Assembly (NCBI GenBank): GCA_046582565.1
Contig: JAYGED010000038.1
Span: 1 to 27,652 of the forward strand
DNA: 27,652 nt
From: JAYGED01 sp046582565
GTDB taxonomy: Bacteria; Pseudomonadota; Alphaproteobacteria; JAAXGF01
Direction: 5' to 3'
In this document: positions 1-7,276 of the stretch, in pieces
How the letters are laid out: the number at the start of each line of letters is the position of its first letter
How positions within the stretch are numbered: position 1 is the stretch's first letter
Program-made: the position numbers and the translations under genes
Notes under the pieces: model-generated
Database searches by the model: none
What the model was told of the DNA's origin: nothing
What the model saw: the letters and a program-made list of their open reading frames with translations, nothing else

Positions 1-823
1 TCACCGGGCTCATGGCGCCGGCCAGGATAAACGGCGAAACGACGCAGGCCTGACCCGCCCGGGCGTAGACCTTAAGCGCCCCGAGCATGGTGGCGTCCCA
101 CACCATGGGCGAATTGGCGTTGATTAGGTTGATGAGCACGCAATTGTCGTCGACGAAATCGTCACCGAACACCAGCCGCGCCATGGCCACAGAATCCTCG
201 GCCCGCTCGGGCGCCGTGACCGAGCCCATGAACGGTTTGTCCGAATAGCGGATATGGCTGTAGACCATGTCGAGATGGCGCTTGTTGACGGCGATATCGA
301 CCGGCTCGCAAAGCGTGCCGCCAGAATGATGCAGCGACGGCGTCATATAGGCGAGCTTCACGAAATTGCGAAAATCCTCGATCGTCGCGTAGCGCCGCCC
401 ACCATCGAGATCACGCACGAAGGGCGGCCCGTATACCGGCGAAAACACCATGGCGTCGCCGCCGATCTGCACAGAGCGCACGGAGTTTCGGGCGTGCTGG
501 ATGAAAGTCTCGGGCGCGGTTTTAATCAGGGACCGCGCTAGCCCGCGCGGCAGACGCACGCGGGTGCCCTGCACATCGGCGCCGGCCTCGCGCCAGATGG
601 CAAGGGCCTCTTCATCGTCGTGGAACTCGATACCGATTTCCTCGAGGATGATCTCGGCGTTGTTCTCGATAATTTCGAGGCCCTCGTCCGACAACACCTC
701 GGTGAGCGGGATACGCCGCGTGATATAGGGCATCTGAATGATCGCCGGCCGGCACCGCGCTTGCCGGCGCGCCGCTCTGCCGCCGCTGCGGGTGCGGCCA
801 ACCTTCTCCCCTTCTACGCCCAT
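1..823 (-). CDS. Trimethylamine methyltransferase (MttB) superfamily protein, 5' part only
   Basis: This gene runs off the left edge; 274 N-terminal codons are visible, against about 500 residues for the family. The translation has an Arg/Gly-rich start, then PYITRRIPLTEVLSDEGLEI, a GPPFVRDLDGG segment, YATIEDFRNF, HHSGGT and SDKPFMGSVTAPERAED. I recognise this as the alphaproteobacterial branch of the MttB corrinoid methyltransferase superfamily, which moves methyl groups from quaternary or tertiary amines to a corrinoid protein. Most non-archaeal members lack pyrrolysine and act on substrates such as glycine betaine, but the region that would carry that residue is outside the window, so the substrate is open. 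The ATG at 823 was chosen because AGGAGG (832-837 on the other strand) lies 8 nt upstream. No corrinoid protein or methyltransferase partner is visible. The family call is firm, the reaction is inferred. Confidence 0.85.
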   Translation of the reverse strand, partial: MGVEGEKVGRTRSGGRAARRQARCRPAIIQMPYITRRIPLTEVLSDEGLEIIENNAEIILEEIGIEFHDDEEALAIWREAGADVQGTRVRLPRGLARSLIKTAPETFIQHARNSVRSVQIGGDAMVFSPVYGPPFVRDLDGGRRYATIEDFRNFVKLAYMTPSLHHSGGTLCEPVDIAVNKRHLDMVYSHIRYSDKPFMGSVTAPERAEDSVAMARLVFGDDFVDDNCVLINLINANSPMVWDATMLGALKVYARAGQACVVSPFILAGAMSPV

Positions 824-847
824 CAACCCGACCTCCTAGTGCCTCGT

Positions 848-889
848 TATGCATATTTTATACAGCCGGTCACCCGGCCTGTATGCATA
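848..889. promoter_or_regulatory. Palindromic candidate operator upstream of the mttB-like gene
   Basis: Two copies of the self-complementary octamer TATGCATA (848-855 and 882-889) flank an inner inverted repeat, ATACAG (860-865) with CTGTAT (879-884), which is continued by CCGG/CCGG around a TCAC centre. The site starts 24 bp upstream of the ATG at 823 and covers the place where a promoter would be expected; TATAAA on the minus strand lies within it. The symmetry is directly visible. That it binds a repressor or activator is inference, and no regulator gene is seen next to it. Confidence 0.4.
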
Positions 890-891
890 GA

Positions 892-928
892 AATAGGGCG
901 GTGACACGTAATGCGCCACCGCCCTATT
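892..928 (-). terminator. Strong stem-loop between the DUF1127 and mttB-like genes, probable terminator
   Basis: A perfect 12-bp inverted repeat, AATAGGGCGGTG (892-903) with CACCGCCCTATT (917-928), encloses a 13-nt loop. On the minus strand the stem ends in CCCTATTTCTATG, which is only a weak U-run. It would separate transcription of the DUF1127 gene from the mttB-like gene. A role as an attenuator or bidirectional terminator is equally possible. Confidence 0.5.
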
Positions 929-950
929 GGGTCTTGAATATTTGGTCGGC

Positions 951-1013
951 TAGAGCATCATCCTTTCAGTTAGATCGCTTTCAGCGATTTCACTGGCGGA
1001 TATAGATGCTCTA
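951..1013. repeat. Palindromic intergenic element with TAGAGCATC/GATGCTCTA ends
   Basis: The outer arms TAGAGCATC (951-959) and GATGCTCTA (1005-1013) are a perfect 9-bp inverted repeat. A second perfect hairpin, ATCGCT-TTC-AGCGAT (974-988), sits inside. The shape resembles the TAGAGCAT-ended palindromic repeats scattered in many alphaproteobacterial genomes. I recall that likeness by pattern only. Only one copy lies in this window, so dispersal cannot be judged here. Confidence 0.5.
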
Positions 1014-1025
1014 TCTTTTTAAAAG

Positions 1026-1058
1026 CTAGATCAATTTTACCCGAAGGGATTGATCTAG
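1026..1058 (-). terminator. Hairpin at the 3' end of the DUF1127 gene, probable terminator
   Basis: CTAGATCAAT (1026-1035) pairs perfectly with ATTGATCTAG (1049-1058), and an inner CCC-GAA-GGG stem (1040-1048) caps the structure. On the minus strand the stem is followed by CTTTTAAAAAG. The stop codon of the DUF1127 gene (1055-1057) is part of the first-transcribed arm. It lies 12 bp from the element at 951-1013 and may be one mosaic repeat with it. Confidence 0.55.
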
Positions 1059-1195
1059 ACGAGCTTGCGGACCACGGTGTCGATGTCGAAACGGTTGATG
1101 CCGATGTCGGCAAGCATGCGGTCGTCGAGGCGGAAAAGCTGGCTGCGTGAGGTTGACCGCTTGCGCCAGTTGGTGATGCTTTTGAGGACGTTCAT
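1055..1195 (-). CDS. DUF1127 family micro-protein (46 aa)
   Basis: The 46-residue translation MNVLKSITNWRK... contains the core LFRLDDRMLADIGI followed by NRFDID, which is the signature of the short DUF1127 (YjiS-like) family. These Arg-rich small proteins are abundant in alphaproteobacteria. Some are linked to phosphate and carbon metabolism and to RNA turnover, but no single biochemical role is general. The start ATG at 1195 follows GGAG about 9 nt upstream on the minus strand (CCGGAGATAAGACA). The gene stands alone between ligA and the mttB-like gene. A TTGTGA-N17-TATTTC promoter-like pair may lie about 50 bp upstream, but it is weak. The TAG stop sits inside a palindrome, so the last residues may have been set by insertion of that element. 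Family assignment is confident; function is unknown. Confidence 0.85.
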   Translation of the reverse strand: MNVLKSITNWRKRSTSRSQLFRLDDRMLADIGINRFDIDTVVRKLV

Positions 1196-1331
1196 TGTCT
1201 TATCTCCGGAATGAAATCATGTGGGGGTGATCAATTGTTCTGATAGCGAAATAAGCTTCCCGGCGACCGATCACAAGCGCCTGAATTGCGCGGCTGTCAT
1301 GCCAAAATTGCATGGGTCGAAAAGTGCCGCT

Positions 1332-1347
1332 TTAAGCTGTATTTAAC
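1332..1347. promoter_or_regulatory. CtrA-type box TTAA-N7-TTAAC (candidate)
   Basis: TTAAGCTGTATTTAAC matches the full-site consensus described for the alphaproteobacterial cell-cycle regulator CtrA. It overlaps the ligA stop codon (1343-1345) and lies 137 bp upstream of the DUF1127 start, the only gene it could plausibly control. I found no second site in the other intergenic gaps. A chance match in AT-rich sequence is quite possible. Confidence 0.3.
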
Positions 1348-3421
1348 TTTTGTTTTCGCCTGCGATCATCGCCAGCCACGCGGCTTCATCCAGGGTCTCG
1401 ACGCCCATATCGCGCGCCTTGGCGGCCTTGGAACCGGCGTCGGCACCGGCCACAAGATAGTCGGTCGCCTTGGACACCGAGCCCGCAACCTTGGCGCCCA
1501 GGGCCTCGGCGCGGGCCTTGGCCTCGGCGCGGGTCATAGTCTCCAGGCCGCCGGTGAAGACGATGGTCTTGCCATCCAACGGCATGGGCCCGCTTGGAGC
1601 GACGTAGTCGAGCGGCGGCGCGGCCTCGGAAAGCTCGTTGACCGCATCGATATTCCGCGCCTCGGCGAAAAATTCGACCAGGGTTTCGGCCATCTTCGGG
1701 CCGATACCGTCAATATCAATAAGCGACTTGTAAGCGTCTCCCTCACTGTCCTGAGCGGCCTGCAATTGCTCCCGTAAAATGTCCCAGGATTCGTAGGTCT
1801 TGGCGAGCAGATGCGCCGTGGTTTCACCCACATGACGGATACCGAGGGCATAGATAAAACGGCCAAGGGAGACATGGCGGCGGGCCTTGATTGCCGTGAA
1901 TAAATTGCTCACCGAGGTCTCCTTCCAGCCGGGGCGGTCCGCCAAGGCCAGGTTCCGGGACTCAAGGGTGAAGATATCGGCGGGGTTCTGGATCAATTTA
2001 TCTAACCAGAACTCTTCGATCTGCTTTTCGCCCAGGCCTTCGATATCGAAGGCGTTGCGGCTGACGAAATGGCGCAGGCGTTCGACCGCCTGAGCCTCAC
2101 AAATCAGGCTGCCGGTGCAGCGCCACACGGCCTCGCCCTCCTCGCGCTCCGCCCGGCTGCCGCAAACCGGGCATTCAGTTGGGAATTCATAGGCCACCGA
2201 GCCCTTGGGGCGGCGGTCCAACACCACCTCGACGACCTGGGGGATGACGTCGCCGGCGCGCTGCACAACCACCGTATCGCCGATGCGGATGTCCTTGCGG
2301 ACGATTTCATCCTGGTTATGGAGCGTCGCGTTGGAGACCACCACGCCGCCGACGGTAATCGGCTCAAGCCGGGCCACCGGGGTCATGGCGCCGGTGCGGC
2401 CGACCTGAATTTCGATGGCGAGCACTCTGGTTTGCGCCTGTTCGGCGGGGAATTTATGGGCAATGGCCCAGCGCGGCGCGCGGCTCACCATGCCGAGTCG
2501 GTCCTGCCAGTCGAGCCGGTCGACCTTATAGACCACGCCGTCGATATCGTAGGGCAAATCGGCGCGGATGGCGGCCAGGTCATCATAAGAGGCCAGCGCC
2601 TGATCGACGTCGGCGCAGCGCTGGGTGTTGGGGTTGACCGCAAACCCCCAGCGCGCAAAGCGCTCGAGCATGTCCCAATGGGTGCCCTCGGGAGGCGGCG
2701 TCACCTCGCCCCAGGCATAGGCGAAGAAATGCAGATTGCGCGATGCCGTGATCCGGCTGTCGAGCAGGCGAAGCGACCCGGCGGCGGCATTGCGGGGATT
2801 GGCGAAGGGCGGCTCGTCGACGGCCAGACGCTGAGCGTTGAGCGCCTCGAAATCCGTGCGCGCCATATAGACCTCGCCGCGCACTTCAAGCAGAGCGGGA
2901 ATATCATCGCCGGTGAGGTTCAAGGGCACGTCGCGCAGGGTGCGGAGATTGGCGGTGATATTCTCGCCGACCCGCCCGTCACCACGGGTCGCCCCAATAG
3001 TGAAAACGCCCTCTTCATAACGCAGGGACGCCGACAGTCCGTCGATCTTGGGCTCGGCCACCAGGGCCACATCCTGATCGTCACCGAGGCTGAGAAAGCG
3101 CCGCACCCGGACGTCGAATTCGCGCACCTCATCGCCATCGAAGGCATTGCCCAGCGACAGCATGGGCCGGCTGTGGGTGACCTTGGCAAAACCCTCGGCC
3201 AGCTCCGCCCCAACCCGGTGGGAGGGGCTGTCGTTACGCACAAGCTCGGGAAACAGCGCCTCGATGGCGTCGTTGCGGCGACGCAGGGCATCATAGTCGC
3301 CGTCGCTGATTTCGGGCGCGTCGTTCTTGTGATAGAGCCTGTCGTGACGGGCAATTTCACCCGCCAACCGCGCCAACTCGGCTGTCGCTTGAGCCACCGT
3401 AAGCTCTTCGACCTTGATCAT
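1343..3421 (-). CDS. ligA: NAD-dependent DNA ligase LigA
   Basis: LigA seals nicks between Okazaki fragments and during repair, using NAD+. The 692-residue length fits the family. The N-terminal Ia domain (HDRLYHKNDAPEISDGDYD, about 26-44) is present. The adenylation motif KIDG has the catalytic lysine at position 125. An OB fold follows (GRTGAMTPVA about 341-350), then a four-cysteine zinc finger (C417, C420, C435, C441), helix-hairpin-helix repeats (GIRHVGETTAHLLA, IDGIGPKMAETL) and a C-terminal BRCT domain from about 614 (GKTIVFTGG). All expected domains are intact. The ATG overlaps the recN stop by 4 nt (ATGA at 3418-3421), so the two are probably translationally coupled. The 147-bp gap downstream shows only a weak CATGC/GCATG hairpin (1298-1314) and no clear terminator for this operon. 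Confidence 0.97.
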   Translation of the reverse strand: MIKVEELTVAQATAELARLAGEIARHDRLYHKNDAPEISDGDYDALRRRNDAIEALFPELVRNDSPSHRVGAELAEGFAKVTHSRPMLSLGNAFDGDEVREFDVRVRRFLSLGDDQDVALVAEPKIDGLSASLRYEEGVFTIGATRGDGRVGENITANLRTLRDVPLNLTGDDIPALLEVRGEVYMARTDFEALNAQRLAVDEPPFANPRNAAAGSLRLLDSRITASRNLHFFAYAWGEVTPPPEGTHWDMLERFARWGFAVNPNTQRCADVDQALASYDDLAAIRADLPYDIDGVVYKVDRLDWQDRLGMVSRAPRWAIAHKFPAEQAQTRVLAIEIQVGRTGAMTPVARLEPITVGGVVVSNATLHNQDEIVRKDIRIGDTVVVQRAGDVIPQVVEVVLDRRPKGSVAYEFPTECPVCGSRAEREEGEAVWRCTGSLICEAQAVERLRHFVSRNAFDIEGLGEKQIEEFWLDKLIQNPADIFTLESRNLALADRPGWKETSVSNLFTAIKARRHVSLGRFIYALGIRHVGETTAHLLAKTYESWDILREQLQAAQDSEGDAYKSLIDIDGIGPKMAETLVEFFAEARNIDAVNELSEAAPPLDYVAPSGPMPLDGKTIVFTGGLETMTRAEAKARAEALGAKVAGSVSKATDYLVAGADAGSKAAKARDMGVETLDEAAWLAMIAGENKS

Positions 3422-5079
3422 GCGTCCATCAGGCTGTCAGCGGCGGCGCGGGCGGCGTCGGTGATCTCCGCCCCGGCCAGCATGCGCGCAACTTCCTCGC
3501 GGCGGGCATCGGCGGCAAGAGGCTCAACCCGGGTAACTGCCTGGTCTTCAGTGCCCCCCTTGATCACCCGGAAATGGTGATCGGCGCGCGCCGCGACCTG
3601 GGGCGAATGGGTCACCACCAGAACCTGAAGCGATTTTCCGAGCCTGGCGAGCCGTTCACCGACGGCGGCGGCGGCGGCCCCGCCGATGCCGCTATCGACT
3701 TCATCGAACACCAGAGTCGGCGCCGCGCTGGATTGGGTCAGCACCACCTTGAGCGCCAGCATGAGGCGCGACAGTTCACCGCCCGAGGCGATGGCCTCGA
3801 TCGGCCCCGGCTGGTCGCCGGGATTTGTGGCGACCTCGAAGCGGATGCGCTCGGCGCCGTTGGCGGTCCATTCCGCCTCGTCGAGCGCATCGATCCGGGT
3901 CTTGAAGATAACCTGCTTGAGCTTGAGATGGGGCAACTCGGCCATCACCTGTTTATCCAGGGCGCGCGCGGCGAGGGTCCGCTTTTTTGACAAGGCGCCG
4001 GCCCGTTTGACAAACTTTTCGCGCGCCTGATCGGCACTCTTGGCGAGAGCCATGAGGGATGCGCCGCCATCCTCGATGGAGGTGAGCTTGGCGGCAAATT
4101 CGTCGCGCAGGGCAGCCAGGGAATCCGGGTCCGTATTATGTTTGCGCGCCGCCGCGCGAAGGGCGAACAAACGCTGCTCGGTGGCTTCCAGACGGTCGGC
4201 GTCGGGAGCCAGGTCGCGCATCGCTACATCCAGGGCGATCATCGCCTCGGCGCTCTCTATCATCGCCCTCTCAAGGGCCTCGATGACACCGTCGAGAGCG
4301 CCTGGCGCCCGGTCGGCGGTGCGCAGGATCAGGCGTTGGGCCGTGCCGATGCGGTCGTCGATGCCGCGCCCTTCGGTGAGCTCGGCGCGCGCTGCTTCCA
4401 GCGCCTCGGCTAGCTTTTCGCCCTGCATGAGAATGTTGCGCCGCGCATCCAGCTCGGCATCCTCGCCGGGGACCGGTGCGAGTTCGTCGAGTTCGGCGAG
4501 TATGTGGCGGAGATAGTCCTCTTCCCGGCGTGCTTCGGCGAGGGCCGCCTCGGCATCGGCGAGCGCCTGTGCCGCGTCGCGCCACTTATGGAAGGCGTCA
4601 GCCAGCTTTGCGGCCTGGGCCGCGAGGCCGCCGAAGTCATCAAGCAGGGCGCAATGGGTTGAGACATTCAGCAATCCCCGCTGGCCGGCCTGGCCCTGGA
4701 TTTCGACCAAGGACTCGCCGAGTTCACGCAGCAGGGTGACGCCGACCGGCTGGTCATTGATGAAAGCGCGGCTGCGGCCGTCGGCGGTGAGCAGCCGGCG
4801 CATCACCAGGCGGCCGTCATCGTCCAGGCCCCGCTGCTCCAAAAGACGCCACACCGGATGATCGCCCGACGGCTCGAAACTGGCAGATATAACGGCCTGG
4901 GCGGCATTCCTTCGCACCAGGGCGCTGTTGCCCCGGGCGCCGAGAACCAGGCCGAGGGCATCAAGCAGAATCGATTTTCCGGCGCCGGTCTCGCCGGTCA
5001 GCGCGCAGAGCCCCCTATCGATCACCAGATCGAGGCGGTCGATGAGGACCAGGTCGCGAACGGAAAGGCTGACGAGCAT
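3418..5079 (-). CDS. recN: DNA repair protein RecN (SMC-like ATPase)
   Basis: RecN is an SMC-type ATPase that acts early in double-strand break repair. The 553-residue protein has the Walker A motif GETGAGKS (29-36) in the N-terminal half-domain and a long Ala/Glu/Arg-rich coiled coil from about 155 to 375. The ABC signature SGGELSR (432-438) and Walker B TLVFDEVDSG (455-464), with IGG after it, lie in the C-terminal half-domain. VTHSPQVAA supplies the switch histidine. The start gives MLVSLSVRDLVLIDRLDL, the usual N-terminus. It lies 16 nt downstream of bamD and overlaps ligA by 4 nt, as in many alphaproteobacteria (bamD-recN-ligA). No LexA box was seen upstream, which suggests expression from the lpxC or bamD promoter rather than dedicated SOS control. 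Confidence 0.96.
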   Translation of the reverse strand: MLVSLSVRDLVLIDRLDLVIDRGLCALTGETGAGKSILLDALGLVLGARGNSALVRRNAAQAVISASFEPSGDHPVWRLLEQRGLDDDGRLVMRRLLTADGRSRAFINDQPVGVTLLRELGESLVEIQGQAGQRGLLNVSTHCALLDDFGGLAAQAAKLADAFHKWRDAAQALADAEAALAEARREEDYLRHILAELDELAPVPGEDAELDARRNILMQGEKLAEALEAARAELTEGRGIDDRIGTAQRLILRTADRAPGALDGVIEALERAMIESAEAMIALDVAMRDLAPDADRLEATEQRLFALRAAARKHNTDPDSLAALRDEFAAKLTSIEDGGASLMALAKSADQAREKFVKRAGALSKKRTLAARALDKQVMAELPHLKLKQVIFKTRIDALDEAEWTANGAERIRFEVATNPGDQPGPIEAIASGGELSRLMLALKVVLTQSSAAPTLVFDEVDSGIGGAAAAAVGERLARLGKSLQVLVVTHSPQVAARADHHFRVIKGGTEDQAVTRVEPLAADARREEVARMLAGAEITDAARAAADSLMDA

Positions 5080-5095
5080 TTACGCGCCGTGTAAT

Positions 5096-5944
5096 TCAGA
5101 AAACCGAGTTCCAGGCCCGGCCGATCCATGATCCCTCATCTTCCTTGGGCCGCAGTTTGACCCCGGTGAGAAGCGCGTAGGAATCCTGATACCATTCGCT
5201 GCCCGGAAAATTATGACCCAGCACCGCCGCCGTTGCCTGGGCTTCGTCGGTCACGCCAAGAGCCAGATATGATTCGGTCAGGCGCAACAGGGCCTCGGGC
5301 ACATGGCTGGTGGTCTGATATTTCTCGATGATGATTCGAAAGCGGTTGATGGCGGCGATGTACTGGCCGGTTGTCTGATAATAGCGCCCAATCTCCATTT
5401 CCTTGCCGGCGAGGTGATCGCGGGTCAGATTGATCTTGAGGTTCGCATCACGGGCATAAACGCTATCGGGAAAACGGCGGACAATTTCTTCCAGCGATTC
5501 AAAGGCGAGCTCGGTCATCATCTGATCGCGGCCGATATCGGATATCTGTTCATAATAGGAGATGGCGACGAGGTAATAGGCATAGCCCACGTCGCGATGA
5601 CCGGGATGCAGGTTGATGAAACGCTTGGCGGCGAGAATTGCCTCGTCGTACTCATTGTCCTGATAGTTCGAATAGGCGGTCATGATCTGCGCCTTGGTCG
5701 CCCACACGGAATAGGGATGCTGACGCTCGACCTCGTCGAAAGCAACCGCCGCCGCGGCATAATTTTCTCTGAGCATCAAATCCATGGCGATATTGTAGAG
5801 ATCTTCCACCGGCTGCTCGAAATAAGGCGCCTCTTCGCTGGCGCAGGCGGAAAGAGCGAAGACGATGACAAGCCCCGCCACAAAGCGCCGCAAGCGACGC
5901 AAATGGGGGTTTATTCGAAAGCATTTACGATGATGCAAGGACAC
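5096..5944 (-). CDS. bamD: Outer membrane protein assembly factor BamD (ComL-type lipoprotein)
   Basis: BamD is the essential lipoprotein of the BAM complex, which folds beta-barrel proteins into the outer membrane. The 282-residue protein begins with a basic stretch and a hydrophobic signal (RRFVAGLVIVFALSACAS). The lipobox LSAC places the lipidated cysteine at about residue 34. The mature part carries the tetratricopeptide repeats typical of BamD: LYNIAMDLMLRENYAAAA, AFDEVERQHPYSVWA and RFINLHPGHRDVGYAYYLVA, then IGRYYQTTGQYIAAINRF. The length is slightly above the E. coli protein (about 245). It lies 107 bp downstream of lpxC and 16 bp upstream of recN. The gap to lpxC is non-coding and includes a 14-bp tandem repeat at its lpxC end. 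Confidence 0.95.
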   Translation of the reverse strand: MSLHHRKCFRINPHLRRLRRFVAGLVIVFALSACASEEAPYFEQPVEDLYNIAMDLMLRENYAAAAVAFDEVERQHPYSVWATKAQIMTAYSNYQDNEYDEAILAAKRFINLHPGHRDVGYAYYLVAISYYEQISDIGRDQMMTELAFESLEEIVRRFPDSVYARDANLKINLTRDHLAGKEMEIGRYYQTTGQYIAAINRFRIIIEKYQTTSHVPEALLRLTESYLALGVTDEAQATAAVLGHNFPGSEWYQDSYALLTGVKLRPKEDEGSWIGRAWNSVF

Positions 5945-6017
5945 GCTTGAACCGTTTCATGGAGCCATGGAAATCCGGCGCCATTATAACATTCGAGCGA
6001 GGCGAAAGCCCAGCCAG

Positions 6018-6059
6018 GAAAGATCAGACGAGAAAGATCAGACGAGAAAGATCAGGCGG
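6018..6059. repeat. Three tandem 14-bp repeats at the lpxC 3' end
   Basis: The unit GAAAGATCAGACGA occurs at 6018-6031 and 6032-6045, and with two changes at 6046-6059. The third copy contains the lpxC stop codon (6052-6054). Each copy carries the same TGA on the minus strand, so copy-number change would leave the reading frame end intact. Confidence 0.8.
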
Positions 6060-6978
6060 GGGCGGCAACCGAAGCGGCGCGCCACCGTTCCGCCGCGGCA
6101 CCGGCGAGATGCTTGCCGTCGAGAACCACATAACGCCACGTGCTATCATCGGCGAACAGGGCATCCAGCAATAGATGGTTGGTGCTGTGGCCCGAGCGGA
6201 CGCACTGAACATGGCCGATCAGGGGGGCGCCGGCTAGATAGAGATCGCCGATACAGTCGAGCGCCTTGTGACGGACGAATTCGTCCAGAAAACGCAGACC
6301 GCCAGCGTTCATGACGCCGTCTTGAGAGAGCACCACCGCGTTGTCGAGAGACCCGCCAAGGCCCAGACCCCGCTCACGTAGCTTATTGATATCGCTGAGG
6401 AAACCAAAAGTGCGCGCGCGCGCGAGTTCGCGCTTGAAAACGCCGTCTTCAAGCTCGATATAGCAGGATTGATCGGCAATGACGGGATGGTCGAAGCTAA
6501 TCTCGAACGAGATAGAGAACCCGCTGGCGGGCGACAAAGAGATCTGGCTGTCGCCGTCGGTCACCGTGACGGTCTTGAGAACCTCGATGGCGTTACGCGG
6601 CGCCTGTTGTTCGGCAATTCCGGCACATTCGGCAAGGAAGACAAACGGGGCCGCACTGCCGTCCATGGCCGGCACTTCACAATCGTCGAGTTCGACCAGA
6701 ACATTATCAATACCGAGACCGGCGAAGGCCGCCATCAAATGTTCGATTGTCGCCACCCCGCGCCCGTCGCGGTTGTCCAGACTGGTACTCAGCAGAGTGT
6801 CGCTGACGTTGTCATGGCGCGCCTCGATAAGCTCGCCGTCAAGGTCAGTGCGACGAAATTGGATGCCCGTTCCCGGCGCAGCCGGAAGCAGGGTCATTTG
6901 CACACGCCTTCCGCCGTGCAACCCAATACCTTTACAGCTGATTGCGGTTTTCAGCGTATTTTGCCAAACAATACTCAA
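6052..6978 (-). CDS. lpxC: UDP-3-O-acyl-N-acetylglucosamine deacetylase LpxC
   Basis: LpxC is the zinc amidase that commits UDP-acyl-GlcNAc to lipid A synthesis. The 308-residue protein shows KGIGLHGGRRV near the N-terminus. Its zinc ligands are H80 (in TIEHLMAAF), H237 and D241 (in RHKALDCIGD), and the catalytic residues are E79, D245 and H264 (SGHSTNH), matching the E. coli set by position. The start codon is TTG at 6978. The conserved GIGLH segment needs an N-terminus of about 20 residues before it, and there is no ATG or GTG in that frame between 6978 and the upstream in-frame stop. The ribosome site is poor, so initiation may be weak. A terminator after ftsZ and about 200 bp of AT-rich DNA separate it from ftsZ, so it probably has its own promoter. 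I could not assign -35 and -10 boxes convincingly. Confidence 0.96.
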   Translation of the reverse strand: MSIVWQNTLKTAISCKGIGLHGGRRVQMTLLPAAPGTGIQFRRTDLDGELIEARHDNVSDTLLSTSLDNRDGRGVATIEHLMAAFAGLGIDNVLVELDDCEVPAMDGSAAPFVFLAECAGIAEQQAPRNAIEVLKTVTVTDGDSQISLSPASGFSISFEISFDHPVIADQSCYIELEDGVFKRELARARTFGFLSDINKLRERGLGLGGSLDNAVVLSQDGVMNAGGLRFLDEFVRHKALDCIGDLYLAGAPLIGHVQCVRSGHSTNHLLLDALFADDSTWRYVVLDGKHLAGAAAERWRAASVAAPA

Positions 6979-7182
6979 AGGACTACTCGTTTTTACCCAA
7001 GGTGCTAGATTTTGTACCGAAGATGCTCGATCTACTTGCCCCAGTCACTCAACTCCAACCCCAAATTCCGGCTTTTTCAACAACCGGCATATTTTCAATC
7101 CGGGATACGACATAAATACTACAGATTAACGACCCAAACGAGGCCAAACATTCATACCCAACCAAATAAACCGATGAAAAGT

Positions 7183-7219
7183 CGCCTCAAGGGATTTTTT
7201 AACAAGTTCCCTTGAGGCG
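7183..7219 (-). terminator. Rho-independent terminator after ftsZ
   Basis: CGCCTCAAGGGA (7183-7194) and TCCCTTGAGGCG (7208-7219) form a perfect 12-bp stem around a 13-nt loop. On the minus strand the stem is followed directly by ACTTTTCATC. It lies 57 bp past the ftsZ stop codon and is the first convincing terminator after mraZ. The stretch 6979-7182 beyond it is AT-rich, without a gene, and should hold the lpxC promoter. Confidence 0.8.
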
Positions 7220-7276
7220 CTCAAATCACGTTTTATGACCGAATGTTACGTATGACTCTGGAGACATAACATGCGT

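Noticed and set aside
2069..3580. A 503-codon open frame on the plus strand.
   Set aside because: It is antisense to ligA, which has all its domains. Long antisense frames are common in GC-rich coding DNA, and the translation resembles no protein family.
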